Both the position numbers and the translations under genes were made by a program. Positions 25,700 through 34,906 of a stretch of 64,000 nt of DNA are shown here, piece after piece. The notes under the pieces are model-generated. The model did not search any database and was not told the DNA's origin. It worked only from the letters and a program-made list of their open reading frames with translations. The stretch's first letter is position 1; the number at the start of each line of letters is the position of its first letter. The stretch is from NCBI RefSeq assembly GCF_003315175.1, contig NZ_QNRQ01000002.1, forward strand, positions 62,001-126,000, given 5' to 3'. Source of the stretch: Eoetvoesiella caeni (GTDB lineage Bacteria; Pseudomonadota; Gammaproteobacteria; Burkholderiales; Burkholderiaceae_B).

Positions 25700-26854
25700 A
25701 TGCCAAATTTTTTACCATATGCGCTGCCTGAAATTGGTCAGGCGGAAATCGATGAAGTCATCGACAGTTTAAAGTCCGGTTGGGTAACTAGTGGCCCCAA
25801 AACACGCCGGTTTGAGCAGGAATTCAAATCTTTTTTAGGCGACGCCAACTTAGAGACAATAGCAGTAAATTCGGCTACCGCTGGTCTACATTTGGCACTA
25901 GAGGCGCTTGACATAGGCCCTGGTGACGAAGTGATCACCACAACGTTAACGTTTACCGCTACAGCGGAAGTAGTTCGATACATGGGTGCGGATGTTCGTT
26001 TAGTAGATATAGACCCTATTACACTCAATATGGATGTCAATGCATTGCGGGCTGCTATCACTCCCAAAACCAAGGCTATACTACCCGTACACTACGGCGG
26101 CTTATCATGTGACATGCAAGCTATTATAGACGTAGCGAAAGAGTTTAATCTTAAGGTTATCGAAGACGCAGCTCATGCTTTGCCAGCCGTCTACGAAGGC
26201 AAACTAATTGGCACACTTGATACAGACGCCACGGTTTTTAGTTTTTATGCCAACAAAACCATGACGACAGGCGAAGGTGGCATGGTGGTTACTCGTAATA
26301 AAGAAGCGGCCGCCAGGATGCGAATAATGCGTTTGCATGGTATTAATCGAGACGCATTCGACCGGTTTGTCTCCGAAACACCAGCTTGGTATTACGAAAT
26401 CGTCGCACCAGGCTTCAAGTACAACATGACGGATATTGCAGCTGCGATAGGCATACATCAATTAGCCAAATTAAATCGTTTTTGCGAACGCCGCCAAGAG
26501 TTGGCGAAACGTTACTTAGCGGCCCTCCAAGATTTACCTCTGACATTGCCAGCGGCCGCCCCTAAAAATGGGCAACATGCTTGGCATTTATTCGTCGTGC
26601 GTATCACCAAACTTTCAGACAAAACCCGCGACGAAATTATTAACCACTTATCCGAGGCAGGTATCGGAACCAGCGTTCATTACTTACCGCTGCACCGCCA
26701 ACCCTATTGGCGCGACTTATATCAACTACAGCCCAATGACTTCCCAAAAGCAAATCAGGCCTATGAAACCATGCTCAGCCTACCGCTATACACCGCGATG
26801 CGAAACGAAGACCAAGATCGCGTCATTAATGCGCTAACTCAGCTTTTTTCCTAA
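25700..26854 (+). CDS. DegT/DnrJ/EryC1/StrS-family sugar aminotransferase
   Basis: A 384-residue PLP enzyme that aminates a UDP-4-keto-6-deoxy sugar at C4 (PglE/WbpE-like). It shows [28 protein letters not shown] (PLP phosphate), EDAAHALPA (the Asp that pairs with the PLP nitrogen) and [13 protein letters not shown] (Schiff-base lysine). The C-terminal [12 protein letters not shown] is family typical. It overlaps the initiating sugar transferase by one base (TAATG). With the CapD-type dehydratase this is a PglF-PglE-PglC-like module for a 4-amino-6-deoxy sugar. Confidence 0.92.
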   Translation: MPNFLPYALPEIGQAEIDEVIDSLKSGWVTSGPKTRRFEQEFKSFLGDANLETIAVNSATAGLHLALEALDIGPGDEVITTTLTFTATAEVVRYMGADVRLVDIDPITLNMDVNALRAAITPKTKAILPVHYGGLSCDMQAIIDVAKEFNLKVIEDAAHALPAVYEGKLIGTLDTDATVFSFYANKTMTTGEGGMVVTRNKEAAARMRIMRLHGINRDAFDRFVSETPAWYYEIVAPGFKYNMTDIAAAIGIHQLAKLNRFCERRQELAKRYLAALQDLPLTLPAAAPKNGQHAWHLFVVRITKLSDKTRDEIINHLSEAGIGTSVHYLPLHRQPYWRDLYQLQPNDFPKANQAYETMLSLPLYTAMRNEDQDRVINALTQLFS

Positions 26855-27447
26855 TGACGAAGCGATTATTTGATATCTTATTCTCGATACTGGCACTCAG
26901 TCTTCTTAGTCCGTTACTGCTTATAGTCACTATATGGATTAAGCTCGACTCAAAAGGGCCGGTATTTTTCCGTCAGGTACGAGTTGCTCGTTACGGCGCA
27001 AAATTTCGTATCTTCAAGTTTCGTACTATGTCCGATAACACGGAGAGTCTAGGCTTGCAAATAACAACTGACAACGATCCTCGTATTACTAAAGCTGGAA
27101 TATTCTTACGCAAATATAAAGTCGACGAATTACCCCAGTTTATTAATGTTCTCTTGGGCGACATGAGTATTGTTGGGCCAAGACCAGAGGTGCCTAAGTA
27201 TGTAGCTTATTACCCTGAGGAAATACGTCAACTCGTATTGAGTATACGTCCGGGCATTACAGATAAGGCCTCTATTGAATTCAAGAATGAAAATGCCTTA
27301 CTTAAGTCCAGTAGTAACTCAGAAAAAATTTATATTGAAAACATAATTCCGATTAAATTAAGGTATTACACCGATTATGCAAGAAACCGAACGATGATAG
27401 GCGACGTCAAAATTATTATGCATACTATTGCCAGCATAATTCATTAA
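26854..27447 (+). CDS. Initiating sugar transferase (PglC/WcaJ C-terminal type)
   Basis: A 197-residue polyprenyl-phosphate phosphoglycosyl transferase, the enzyme that loads the first sugar phosphate onto undecaprenyl phosphate. It has one re-entrant N-terminal membrane helix (about residues 8-30), KFRTM, the catalytic Asp-Glu-type LRKYKVDELPQFINVLLGDMSIVGPRPE and RPGITDKASIEFK. The small size matches PglC rather than WbaP. It starts on the last base of the aminotransferase gene, so the two are translationally coupled. Confidence 0.92.
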   Translation: MTKRLFDILFSILALSLLSPLLLIVTIWIKLDSKGPVFFRQVRVARYGAKFRIFKFRTMSDNTESLGLQITTDNDPRITKAGIFLRKYKVDELPQFINVLLGDMSIVGPRPEVPKYVAYYPEEIRQLVLSIRPGITDKASIEFKNENALLKSSSNSEKIYIENIIPIKLRYYTDYARNRTMIGDVKIIMHTIASIIH

Positions 27448-27513
27448 ACTCAACAATCGTAACTTGTCTCGAACGTTGATATCTCAGTCGAACCTCAGAA
27501 TCTCTCGGCCAAA

Positions 27514-28305
27514 CTATAGCTTTCTTTTCAAAATTCGGTAATAAAATGCTCCTATAGCATGGGTGGCCGTAAAGACCATTGCTTTAGCTACCGATCCACG
27601 GGGATATTCTTTATGAACCATATAAACACGTCCGAGCATTTTCATTTTGGACCTTGAAATTTGCTCATCGCTTTTACGATAGCGTAATAAAGGATAATTT
27701 AACTTTACGGCGCTTCCAGCCGTCTGCAATATCCGTAACCAACAATGGTAGTCTTCAACAGCCTTATAGCGCGTTTCCTCATTGAAGGGAAAACTGAGCA
27801 ACAGCTCCCGACTTAAAATCACACTAGAAGCAGGTATACGTCCTTTTAATTGTTGCTTTTGAAAATCAATCACTTCATAAACAAGCTCTTGTGGCTCTTC
27901 GAAAGCAAGTCTCTCCCCGTCGGAAAAATCTTGCATTTGCGTACAACTAAATTGAATCTTGATTTCCGCCATAGCCTTTAATTGCAACTCAAGTTTTCTT
28001 GGATGCCAAATATCATCGGCATCAAGGAGCGCAATCCATTGGCCGCGTGCCTCACGAACACCAATATTACGGGGTGCAGCGGGGGCTCCATTATTTTTGT
28101 CCAAAGCAATTAAACGGATACGCGCGTCTTTCTCCGCATAAGTCTTGACCACCTGCTGTGTGGCATCCCGAGAGCAGTCATCAATAACAATAGCTTCCCA
28201 GTTCTTATACGATTGCTTTAACACGGACTCGAGCGTTTCACTAATTAAACGCTCCGCGTTATATGAAGGAATAATGACACTCACCAATCCATTATCATCA
28301 ACCAC
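27514..28305 (-). CDS. Family 2 glycosyltransferase
   Basis: A 263-residue GT-A glycosyltransferase of family 2. VSVIIPSYNAERLISETLES opens the nucleotide-binding domain, VIDDCSRDATQQV follows, and WIALLDADDIWHPRKLE carries the DxD metal motif. The C-terminus is basic. The start is a GTG at 28305. It faces the sugar transferase tail-to-tail and begins the long leftward run that ends at 45865. It probably adds one sugar of the repeat unit. Confidence 0.9.
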   Translation of the reverse strand: MVDDNGLVSVIIPSYNAERLISETLESVLKQSYKNWEAIVIDDCSRDATQQVVKTYAEKDARIRLIALDKNNGAPAAPRNIGVREARGQWIALLDADDIWHPRKLELQLKAMAEIKIQFSCTQMQDFSDGERLAFEEPQELVYEVIDFQKQQLKGRIPASSVILSRELLLSFPFNEETRYKAVEDYHCWLRILQTAGSAVKLNYPLLRYRKSDEQISRSKMKMLGRVYMVHKEYPRGSVAKAMVFTATHAIGAFYYRILKRKL

Positions 28306-28380
28306 TATGAATACCCCAATAATAAAAACCCAAAAAGCGACCGAATAACTAAGACAATAATCTAGCCATACAATAAATCA

Positions 28381-29673
28381 CTAGCGTCCGCTCCCCATAG
28401 GCTTTATCCCCGAAATGCAAGTGGTCCACAACCGCACAAGAAATATCGCTATAAAGCTACCGGTAATAATAAAAGGGAAGGAAATGAAGTCACCCGCAAA
28501 GAGAAATGGCGATATAAGCAAGATAGATTCCGAACAACAACACAATAGAAGCATACTAATCGATGGCCATTTAAATTTATATAATAAATTAACCATAGAC
28601 GACCATATACCAATAAGAAAAGCGCTCACAACCAAGCCAAGCCATCCAAACTGAAAGTACAAAGCGCCAGGCAGCGAAGGAAAACGCCCCGACAGAAACC
28701 AGTTTGGATCTGGAGCATCGATAAGCCCTAATTTTGCTAGCATCTGGTAAATAGTATTAAAGATAACATTTCCATGACCAAATGACTCATCGAATATTGC
28801 AGCCGTTGTCGCGAAACTATGGGTCAAGTATGAAACAGCCAAATTAACCAATGCAAAAATCCCCCCTAGAGGAGAATTACTTATATCGGAAACAAACCAT
28901 CTAGCTGGCGCAAGCCCCATAAAATCCAAGAATCCAGCGCCATAAGCAGCAAATGAAACTCCTGTTGCGTCACTCCGTAGGGAAAAGATGTACAAAACAT
29001 AAACGACCATACCAAGACCGCAAAGAGCAAAAACTATCTTAGCTATCTTGCTATTAACAAGCTCACGTGCGCCAGAGCCTGAGCTCGTTCGATATGCATA
29101 TACTAAAAAAGCTAAAAGCAAAAGAATGCTAGACCTTCCCCCCGTTATCGCGCTATTAGCCAATAGCAATAACAAACCAAATATTATCCAGAATACTCGC
29201 CTACAATCACGCATCTTTAGATTCTTCGAAACCAGCAATGCAAGCGATATAAAATATGAGCTCCCAATTAGGTAGCCCACTACGCTGTATATGGACGAAA
29301 CTTGCCCGCCTCGCTCTTCTCCATGTAGCCGCCATTGCTCACGCGCGACCGCAAATCCTTGCGAATAATCAATGCCTTGCACATATAACTTATCAAACAA
29401 TAAAAAAACAAATCCTAATGACGATAATGCAAAGCCGGAAAAAATTACACGTCTTACCAACAACTCGTAATTTATCCCCGAATAATGTATTTGTATTAAC
29501 TTTCGATCTTTCAAAATTACATAATTGGTCAGCAAAAACCCACACGAAACTAGAAATACAAAAAACAATTGTAGGAGGAACGCCTCAATTGTATCGGGGT
29601 ACTTAGAGGTAACCGGTTGCACAAAATAGATTAACCAATAAGCAACCCAAATCAATAGAAATCGTTTAAGCAT
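28381..29673 (-). CDS. O-antigen polymerase-like membrane protein (Wzy candidate)
   Basis: A 430-residue protein with about eleven to twelve hydrophobic helices and a large polar loop near residues 250-330, the architecture of Wzy O-antigen polymerases (oligosaccharide repeat unit polymerase type). Sequence similarity within this family is always low. LLLLANSAITGGRSSILLLL is a recognisable segment of the group. The WaaL-like protein at 50029 takes the ligase role, so I assign this one as polymerase by elimination. Confidence 0.75.
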   Translation of the reverse strand: MLKRFLLIWVAYWLIYFVQPVTSKYPDTIEAFLLQLFFVFLVSCGFLLTNYVILKDRKLIQIHYSGINYELLVRRVIFSGFALSSLGFVFLLFDKLYVQGIDYSQGFAVAREQWRLHGEERGGQVSSIYSVVGYLIGSSYFISLALLVSKNLKMRDCRRVFWIIFGLLLLLANSAITGGRSSILLLLAFLVYAYRTSSGSGARELVNSKIAKIVFALCGLGMVVYVLYIFSLRSDATGVSFAAYGAGFLDFMGLAPARWFVSDISNSPLGGIFALVNLAVSYLTHSFATTAAIFDESFGHGNVIFNTIYQMLAKLGLIDAPDPNWFLSGRFPSLPGALYFQFGWLGLVVSAFLIGIWSSMVNLLYKFKWPSISMLLLCCCSESILLISPFLFAGDFISFPFIITGSFIAIFLVRLWTTCISGIKPMGSGR

Positions 29674-29765
29674 CGTTATAGCAACCAGCCTGATTTGTCA
29701 GATGATGAATTCGCTAATTCTTATAAAACCAAAATCATTTCAATAATAACAAATAGAAAGGTTTA

Positions 29766-30344
29766 TTAGCTCGTAGAGGCTTCTAGGTAAAACTGCCCCG
29801 TAGAATATCCCTTTATAGAAAAGCCATTTTTTAAATAAAAATTTACGGCTCTAATATTATTAATGCGTACGTATAAGCCTATTCGTTCTTGCTGCTGTAA
29901 TTTCGCCATTTTTTTCGATTCGGTCAATAATTTAGGTCCTATCGTTGGCGAGCTACGATCGCTTACTATGGACAAGATTAAAAATGGACACTCAGAGAAT
30001 GGCTCATGCTTATCGAAAAGCTTAAAAAAAAGTGACGCAATTACTTTACCTGCCGCCGCCTTCGGATAACACAATGCCGTTTTCAGAATATCCGCTCGAT
30101 TTTCTTTTTTGAAAACATTGATCTTTTCTGCCATAGATGAGCCTACAACTACAAAACCACACATATTTGAATTGTGCGCAACAGCCTTAATTACACGATC
30201 AGTGTCTTCAAAAAAATATCCATAATATTTTATTAGAAGTTCTTGGGAGAAAAAGGACGTGAAATGGGAAGATGAATATAATTTCTTATGCAGGTTCGCC
30301 ATTTGTGGCAAGTCGTCTTTGGTTGCTAATTTTAAACTTATCAT
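29766..30344 (-). CDS. GNAT-family N-acetyltransferase
   Basis: A 192-residue acetyltransferase of the GNAT fold. It opens with SLKLATKDDLPQMANLHKKL and has the acetyl-CoA-binding region around GPKLLTESKKMAK and the closing strand GLYVRINNIRAVNFYLKNGF, the standard GNAT motif B. The first ATG with coding potential is 30344; TTG at 30350 is possible. It is AT-rich like its neighbours and probably acetylates an amino sugar of the repeat unit. Confidence 0.8.
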   Translation of the reverse strand: MISLKLATKDDLPQMANLHKKLYSSSHFTSFFSQELLIKYYGYFFEDTDRVIKAVAHNSNMCGFVVVGSSMAEKINVFKKENRADILKTALCYPKAAAGKVIASLFFKLFDKHEPFSECPFLILSIVSDRSSPTIGPKLLTESKKMAKLQQQERIGLYVRINNIRAVNFYLKNGFSIKGYSTGQFYLEASTS

Positions 30345-30419
30345 CACCAAGCTATTCCCATATCAAAACAATTTGCTACACTCATTAGCCAGAAACGACT
30401 TACAAGCACGAGAAACATG

Positions 30420-31046
30420 TCAATTGCATCTGAGAGATATTTGCCTTGCCGGCGCCCCTGCAATTACCACGCCGCTTGGGAATGATTTCGTAACTACACT
30501 ATTGGCGCCGACAACACACCCAGCACCAAGTACAACTCCAGGCATTACAACTACGTTTGTCCCAAGCCAACAATCATCCCCGATAACAACGGGCCTATCA
30601 TCAAAACCGACCGGTCGCCGCCCTTGCTCCAACTGGTGATATTTTTCTTCCTGATCTCTAATGGGCATTTCTGGCCAGGCTCGAAAAATATGCGACCCTG
30701 ACGAAATAAAAACGTTAGGCGCAAAAATACATTGCGCACCAATGCTTACCGTACCGTTAACGGTGCAGCGGCGCTGTATAGTCGTGCCTCTTCCTATGTC
30801 AATTTTAGTAGTAGTTTGCATCTCTACGTCGGTCGATACCCACACATCCCTTCCCAATATACAGTGACCAACGCGATCCACATCGATCACTACACGAGCC
30901 CCTAGCTTTAACCCGCGATGGCAGACTATGTTCTTTGACATGCCGAGTAACACAGCGGTGGGATGAACTCGCACGCCCGATTGGATAAGTAAAAACAGTG
31001 TACGTACCCAACGCCAAGCCCATAAATGTTGAATCAGCCGCTTCAT
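30420..31046 (-). CDS. Left-handed beta-helix (hexapeptide) acyltransferase, WcaF/CysE-like
   Basis: A 208-residue acyltransferase with hexapeptide repeats forming a left-handed beta-helix. TKIDIGRGTTIQRRCTVNGT, VSIGAQCIFAPNVFISSGSH and VIGDDCWLGTNVVVMPGVVL show the [LIV]-G-x-x-x-x pattern, ending with GVVIAGAPARQI. It is typical of O-acetyltransferases acting on polysaccharide sugars. Its start codon shares a base with the flippase stop (TAATG), so it is translationally coupled. Confidence 0.88.
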   Translation of the reverse strand: MKRLIQHLWAWRWVRTLFLLIQSGVRVHPTAVLLGMSKNIVCHRGLKLGARVVIDVDRVGHCILGRDVWVSTDVEMQTTTKIDIGRGTTIQRRCTVNGTVSIGAQCIFAPNVFISSGSHIFRAWPEMPIRDQEEKYHQLEQGRRPVGFDDRPVVIGDDCWLGTNVVVMPGVVLGAGCVVGANSVVTKSFPSGVVIAGAPARQISLRCN

Positions 31047-32326
31047 TAGGTCACAGCCTTATTTATACGCCTAGCGGCTTCAGCAGAAAATAAATAGCTA
31101 CAAGCAGACATAAGTGCGGCGAAGACTGCAATTTCCTCGATACCAAGCCCGTTTCCATTCCATGGCTGTACCCACAGCACCCAAAATAAGCCGGCGATCA
31201 AGCCGGCACTTATATCCAACATCAACAGTCGTGATTCAAAACCACTAATAATCATAAAGCTTGGCCAAAAATTAGATACACGCAGGATGGCAACAAAAAT
31301 AAACAGTGGCAACACAACCCGAACGGCTTGATACTTTGGAAACCAATACGCCACGCCCTGATCAATCAGAAACCATGCTGGCCCTCCAAAAATGGCGCAT
31401 ATTATTAAAAGCACCATCGACACTCGCCAACAAAGGAGATATGCACTCTTCCTTCCCAGTTTGGCGTAACGTCGGGCTAGCATTGGAAACACGGATGCAT
31501 TAATCAAAACCTGTACTGCTCCAGCCATTGTAAGCACTAGGCCAGCAAACGAGTACAGCGCAAACTGTTTTGTAGTTAATGCCTGCGCCGCCATCCAACG
31601 ATCAGCGCTATATGCAATAAAGCCAACTACACTTACAAAAAAAAGTGTAATTGCCGAGCGCCAACGAAGCCTGTGGATACGACGAAACCCAGCTCGGAAG
31701 GCACTCATATAACGGATTGAAGCCGCCCGGAAAATCGCCCGTAAAGTGCCTTGAACAAGGATAAGAGAAACAGTAGCTTCAGTAATAAGCGTTAATTGGG
31801 CCGATCGCGTATAAAATGCCACTAAAGACCCAAGACAAAAAACACCGAGACCACGCACCAAATTTTGCCGGGCGAAACGCACTGATTGTGAGCGACTTCG
31901 ACTTTCTACAGTGACGATCAAAAATAATTGCTGTGATAAGCCGTGCAGCAAACCGATCACCAGTATATCTTTGGCTATGCCTGCTATAGTGATTCCGGCG
32001 ACTCCACCAGCGATGCATATCAACACGCAAACGCAAGCCACAAGCACGCACTGGCTCAATAAAACTGCAGCTGCATGATTTTGCCGCCGCACCATCATCA
32101 TTGGCATATCACGTTGCAGCAGCGACTGTAGACCTAAGCACGCTAGCATGCAAAAAGTACCTGATACTAACAATCCTGCACTAAACTGAGCAAAGCCGTC
32201 TAAACTGAATAATTGCGCCATCACCAACGTACGCAACATCATGAGACCCATGGCGAAGGCCAATACAGGCACATACCAGAGCTGTTGCAAGCGTTCGGGA
32301 GTCAAGAAAGCCAAAGTTTGCCGCAT
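31046..32326 (-). CDS. Polysaccharide flippase (Wzx-like, MOP superfamily)
   Basis: A 426-residue integral membrane protein with about twelve helices of the MATE/Wzx type. It would flip the undecaprenyl-linked repeat unit to the periplasmic face. Long hydrophobic stretches alternate with short basic loops such as RDMPMMMVRRQNH and RRYAKLGRKSA. Wzx proteins have no fixed motifs, so the call rests on topology, length and locus context, and it complements Wzz and the Wzy candidate. Confidence 0.78.
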   Translation of the reverse strand: MRQTLAFLTPERLQQLWYVPVLAFAMGLMMLRTLVMAQLFSLDGFAQFSAGLLVSGTFCMLACLGLQSLLQRDMPMMMVRRQNHAAAVLLSQCVLVACVCVLICIAGGVAGITIAGIAKDILVIGLLHGLSQQLFLIVTVESRSRSQSVRFARQNLVRGLGVFCLGSLVAFYTRSAQLTLITEATVSLILVQGTLRAIFRAASIRYMSAFRAGFRRIHRLRWRSAITLFFVSVVGFIAYSADRWMAAQALTTKQFALYSFAGLVLTMAGAVQVLINASVFPMLARRYAKLGRKSAYLLCWRVSMVLLIICAIFGGPAWFLIDQGVAYWFPKYQAVRVVLPLFIFVAILRVSNFWPSFMIISGFESRLLMLDISAGLIAGLFWVLWVQPWNGNGLGIEEIAVFAALMSACSYLFSAEAARRINKAVT

Positions 32327-32337
32327 AGAGAAGCGGC

Positions 32338-33270
32338 CTAAACAAGCATTTGCAGTTGTGCCGCATCACGGATATCGTTCGTGACCCCATAATCAAACAG
32401 TGAATACTGCAACTGTAATAATAAACGTTCTTTCGCTATCGGAGTGCGGCCTTTATGAATGCATAACGTGTTCTCTGCAAATCCGGTCCCAGCCTCGCCG
32501 CATATCTCCACTATATCTTTTGCGGCGTAAAAGCCATCAATCTCTTCGTCGCTGTAACGACGAAATGTCCATTTATCGCTAGCTTTTATCCTAGGAGGAT
32601 TCTCATGTGACGCGACCACACACACATGGGCTCCTTCACCAGGATTTACATCAGTAAGATAAAAAAAGAATTTGAAAAATTTATAATCATCTACATCGCG
32701 GTGAAATAAGTGAGCATGTTCACTCCTGTCCTGTTCTGAAGCCTTTACTGGAAATGTCCACCACATATTAGCCCCTACGAATGTGGGCACCGATTGGAGG
32801 TAGGTAGCAGCTATCCATTGTAAAACCGGATCATTTATTAATTGCTTAACGGCATTACACTGGACTGCAGTGTTGAAATACTGAGCCAGTAAAATGGGTT
32901 TCTGAAGGGAATTCTCAGCCAATTTGTGCTCATTAAAGCGAAATCCCGCTTCAGTACGTCTATATGCATAGCAAGGATTATTTTGAGCGAACAGCGTGAG
33001 TTCCTCCAAAATACCGGCCGGAAGTCGAAGACCAAACGCCACACCTTTTGTACGCAGTTCATCGACAAACGATTCTAAATCGACATCATGGAATACTGAC
33101 TGGCCCATTCTTTTTTGACAGTTTAATAAAAACTCATCAGTCGATCGAGTGTGCCTTAGCTTCCTACTCAATATCACTAAATTGCGGAAAAACACGAAAC
33201 GACCCAACCCGCGCATAAGTGTATATTGGGGATGGGACTTAAACGTCTGCCACACATTTGAAAGAGACAT
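32338..33270 (-). CDS. Phytanoyl-CoA dioxygenase (PhyH)-family Fe(II)/2-oxoglutarate oxygenase
   Basis: A 310-residue protein of the PhyH group of non-haem iron oxygenases, which hydroxylate with 2-oxoglutarate. The iron triad is visible as HRD in LFHRDVDDYKFFKFF (around residue 190) and a distal His in CIHKGRTP with a following Arg. YLTDVNPGEGAHVCVVASH is typical of the jelly-roll core. Its place in a nonulosonic-acid locus suggests hydroxylation of a sugar or lipid intermediate. The substrate is not visible. Confidence 0.85.
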   Translation of the reverse strand: MSLSNVWQTFKSHPQYTLMRGLGRFVFFRNLVILSRKLRHTRSTDEFLLNCQKRMGQSVFHDVDLESFVDELRTKGVAFGLRLPAGILEELTLFAQNNPCYAYRRTEAGFRFNEHKLAENSLQKPILLAQYFNTAVQCNAVKQLINDPVLQWIAATYLQSVPTFVGANMWWTFPVKASEQDRSEHAHLFHRDVDDYKFFKFFFYLTDVNPGEGAHVCVVASHENPPRIKASDKWTFRRYSDEEIDGFYAAKDIVEICGEAGTGFAENTLCIHKGRTPIAKERLLLQLQYSLFDYGVTNDIRDAAQLQMLV

Positions 33271-33319
33271 GGTTTATATGTTTGAACTGCTAAAGGAAGG
33301 TCGACGCTGAAAAAACATC

Positions 33320-34906
33320 TTAGCGATCTCCAATAGGCATTTTATTTCTAATAGAATCAATTGGCTTGTAAAGTAAACGACGGGTCATTGGGCGATACAA
33401 ATCTCTATCAAACTCCAATCCCGGTTCCCTCAACGCAGCCCAGTCATGCATCAATAAACGATCTAAGACGACGGTTTCCTCACGTGAGTCGCTGGAGTAA
33501 GTCGCATCGTCAGCTTCCAATCGCCCAGTGGTCAATATATTTAATAATCTATTGGGGTCCGCGCCCTCTTTGTAAAGATATTGTGTTGTTGTTTCTGCTT
33601 TTACATGGTCTACGTACTGAGGGAGCCGGTGAGTCATCGTATAACAAAATCTAAGCGTTTGCCTGGCGATTGCCCTAGCTCGACGCATTTGCATTTCAGG
33701 CGGCAGATCCATATTCAATTTTAATAAAGCCAACTTCGCTGAGTCTCTTGCATCATCGGCCATCCCTGCTCTTTGATACACAGATGGCCCCACGCTAATG
33801 ATCTGTTTACCGAGAGCGCCCGCTTCAAGCGCAGCACTGCCTCCTGCAACTACTATTGCATCACATTGTTCTATTAGCCCTAGCGTACTTGTTTTATCAT
33901 GACTCGAGATAACATGTATACCGCGTACTTTCGCCCACGTTGTATATAAGGCTTCTGGTAATTCTCCCGTACGTTTTCCGATTGTTTCACCCCAATTTGG
34001 ATGACACCGTAAAACAAGGTCATTGGCCTGTAATCCCAAATGAGAGATAAGCGCATCATATGCCTTCGTAGGATGCTGCCAGTCTGACTGCCAATCTCGA
34101 TGCCCCCAGATTTCGTTAATACTGCCTGGAATCAGTAAAATCTTCCTTTTGCCATTATCTCCTGGCCAAGGTGCCGGCACAGACTGCGTATTATAAGCAC
34201 GCCACTCCTTATTATTTTGTCCTAAGAATCTGGAAGATATATATCCGGCGGACTTTTTAGCCTGGGAGCTTGTAAGTGGCTTGTCACGCCATGAGTCCAT
34301 CATATCGTCAACAGAGCCTAGCCCTAGGCAATTTTCTTCTGGATAGATTTGCACACCATCGCCAAACCATGTACGCTCCAGACTAACCACAGAAATTTTA
34401 CTGTCGCGCGCTGCCTCAAAAAGAGCCCTAGTCGCATCCATTCGTCCGTTAAATATACACAACGCATCTAGCTTCTTTTCCCGTATCCAAGTTTTGGCGG
34501 CACGATAAGCTAGATCGACCACAGGCTCGAACTTCTTGGCCATTGCAACGAACTCATCGCTATTATAGTCGGCGCTAGACTCAAAACGCCCCAAAGTACT
34601 GGCACTCGATAGAGTCCAGTCCTTCCACTCGTCCGGCAACGGCGCTTTTGCAATCTTATATTGACCGAGAGATGATACATTCGTACCCGTGTATGAGCGG
34701 ACGCCTCCGGCACGACATATAAAGCATTCTTGCCAATCAGGACGAATATCCCTAATTTGACGTGTATAACATGTAGGCAAGTCACTATCACACGTTAAAA
34801 ATTCAACATCATGCCCAGCCTTTTGAAGAAGCTGAGCTAAAAAAAACATATATCCAACATGTGGGCGCCACGAGTATATAGACGCAAAACCAATACGCAT
34901 TTTCAT
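33320..34906 (-). CDS. GT-B-like glycosyltransferase related to capsule synthesis proteins
   Basis: A 528-residue protein with a GT-B-like plan. The N-terminus MRIGFASIYSWRPHVGYMFFLAQLLQKAGHDVEF-like region resembles glycosyltransferase starts. The C-terminal half has RCHPNWGET, LIEQCDAIVVAGGSAALEAGALGKQIISVG and VYQRAGM, reminiscent of KpsS/KpsC-type capsule transferases (HPN and S/T-x-x-x-LEA motifs). The last 70 residues are unrelated to that fold. It overlaps pseI by 4 bp (ATGA), which ties it to the pseudaminic-acid pathway; it is a candidate nonulosonic-acid transferase. Confidence 0.65.
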   Translation of the reverse strand: MKMRIGFASIYSWRPHVGYMFFLAQLLQKAGHDVEFLTCDSDLPTCYTRQIRDIRPDWQECFICRAGGVRSYTGTNVSSLGQYKIAKAPLPDEWKDWTLSSASTLGRFESSADYNSDEFVAMAKKFEPVVDLAYRAAKTWIREKKLDALCIFNGRMDATRALFEAARDSKISVVSLERTWFGDGVQIYPEENCLGLGSVDDMMDSWRDKPLTSSQAKKSAGYISSRFLGQNNKEWRAYNTQSVPAPWPGDNGKRKILLIPGSINEIWGHRDWQSDWQHPTKAYDALISHLGLQANDLVLRCHPNWGETIGKRTGELPEALYTTWAKVRGIHVISSHDKTSTLGLIEQCDAIVVAGGSAALEAGALGKQIISVGPSVYQRAGMADDARDSAKLALLKLNMDLPPEMQMRRARAIARQTLRFCYTMTHRLPQYVDHVKAETTTQYLYKEGADPNRLLNILTTGRLEADDATYSSDSREETVVLDRLLMHDWAALREPGLEFDRDLYRPMTRRLLYKPIDSIRNKMPIGDR

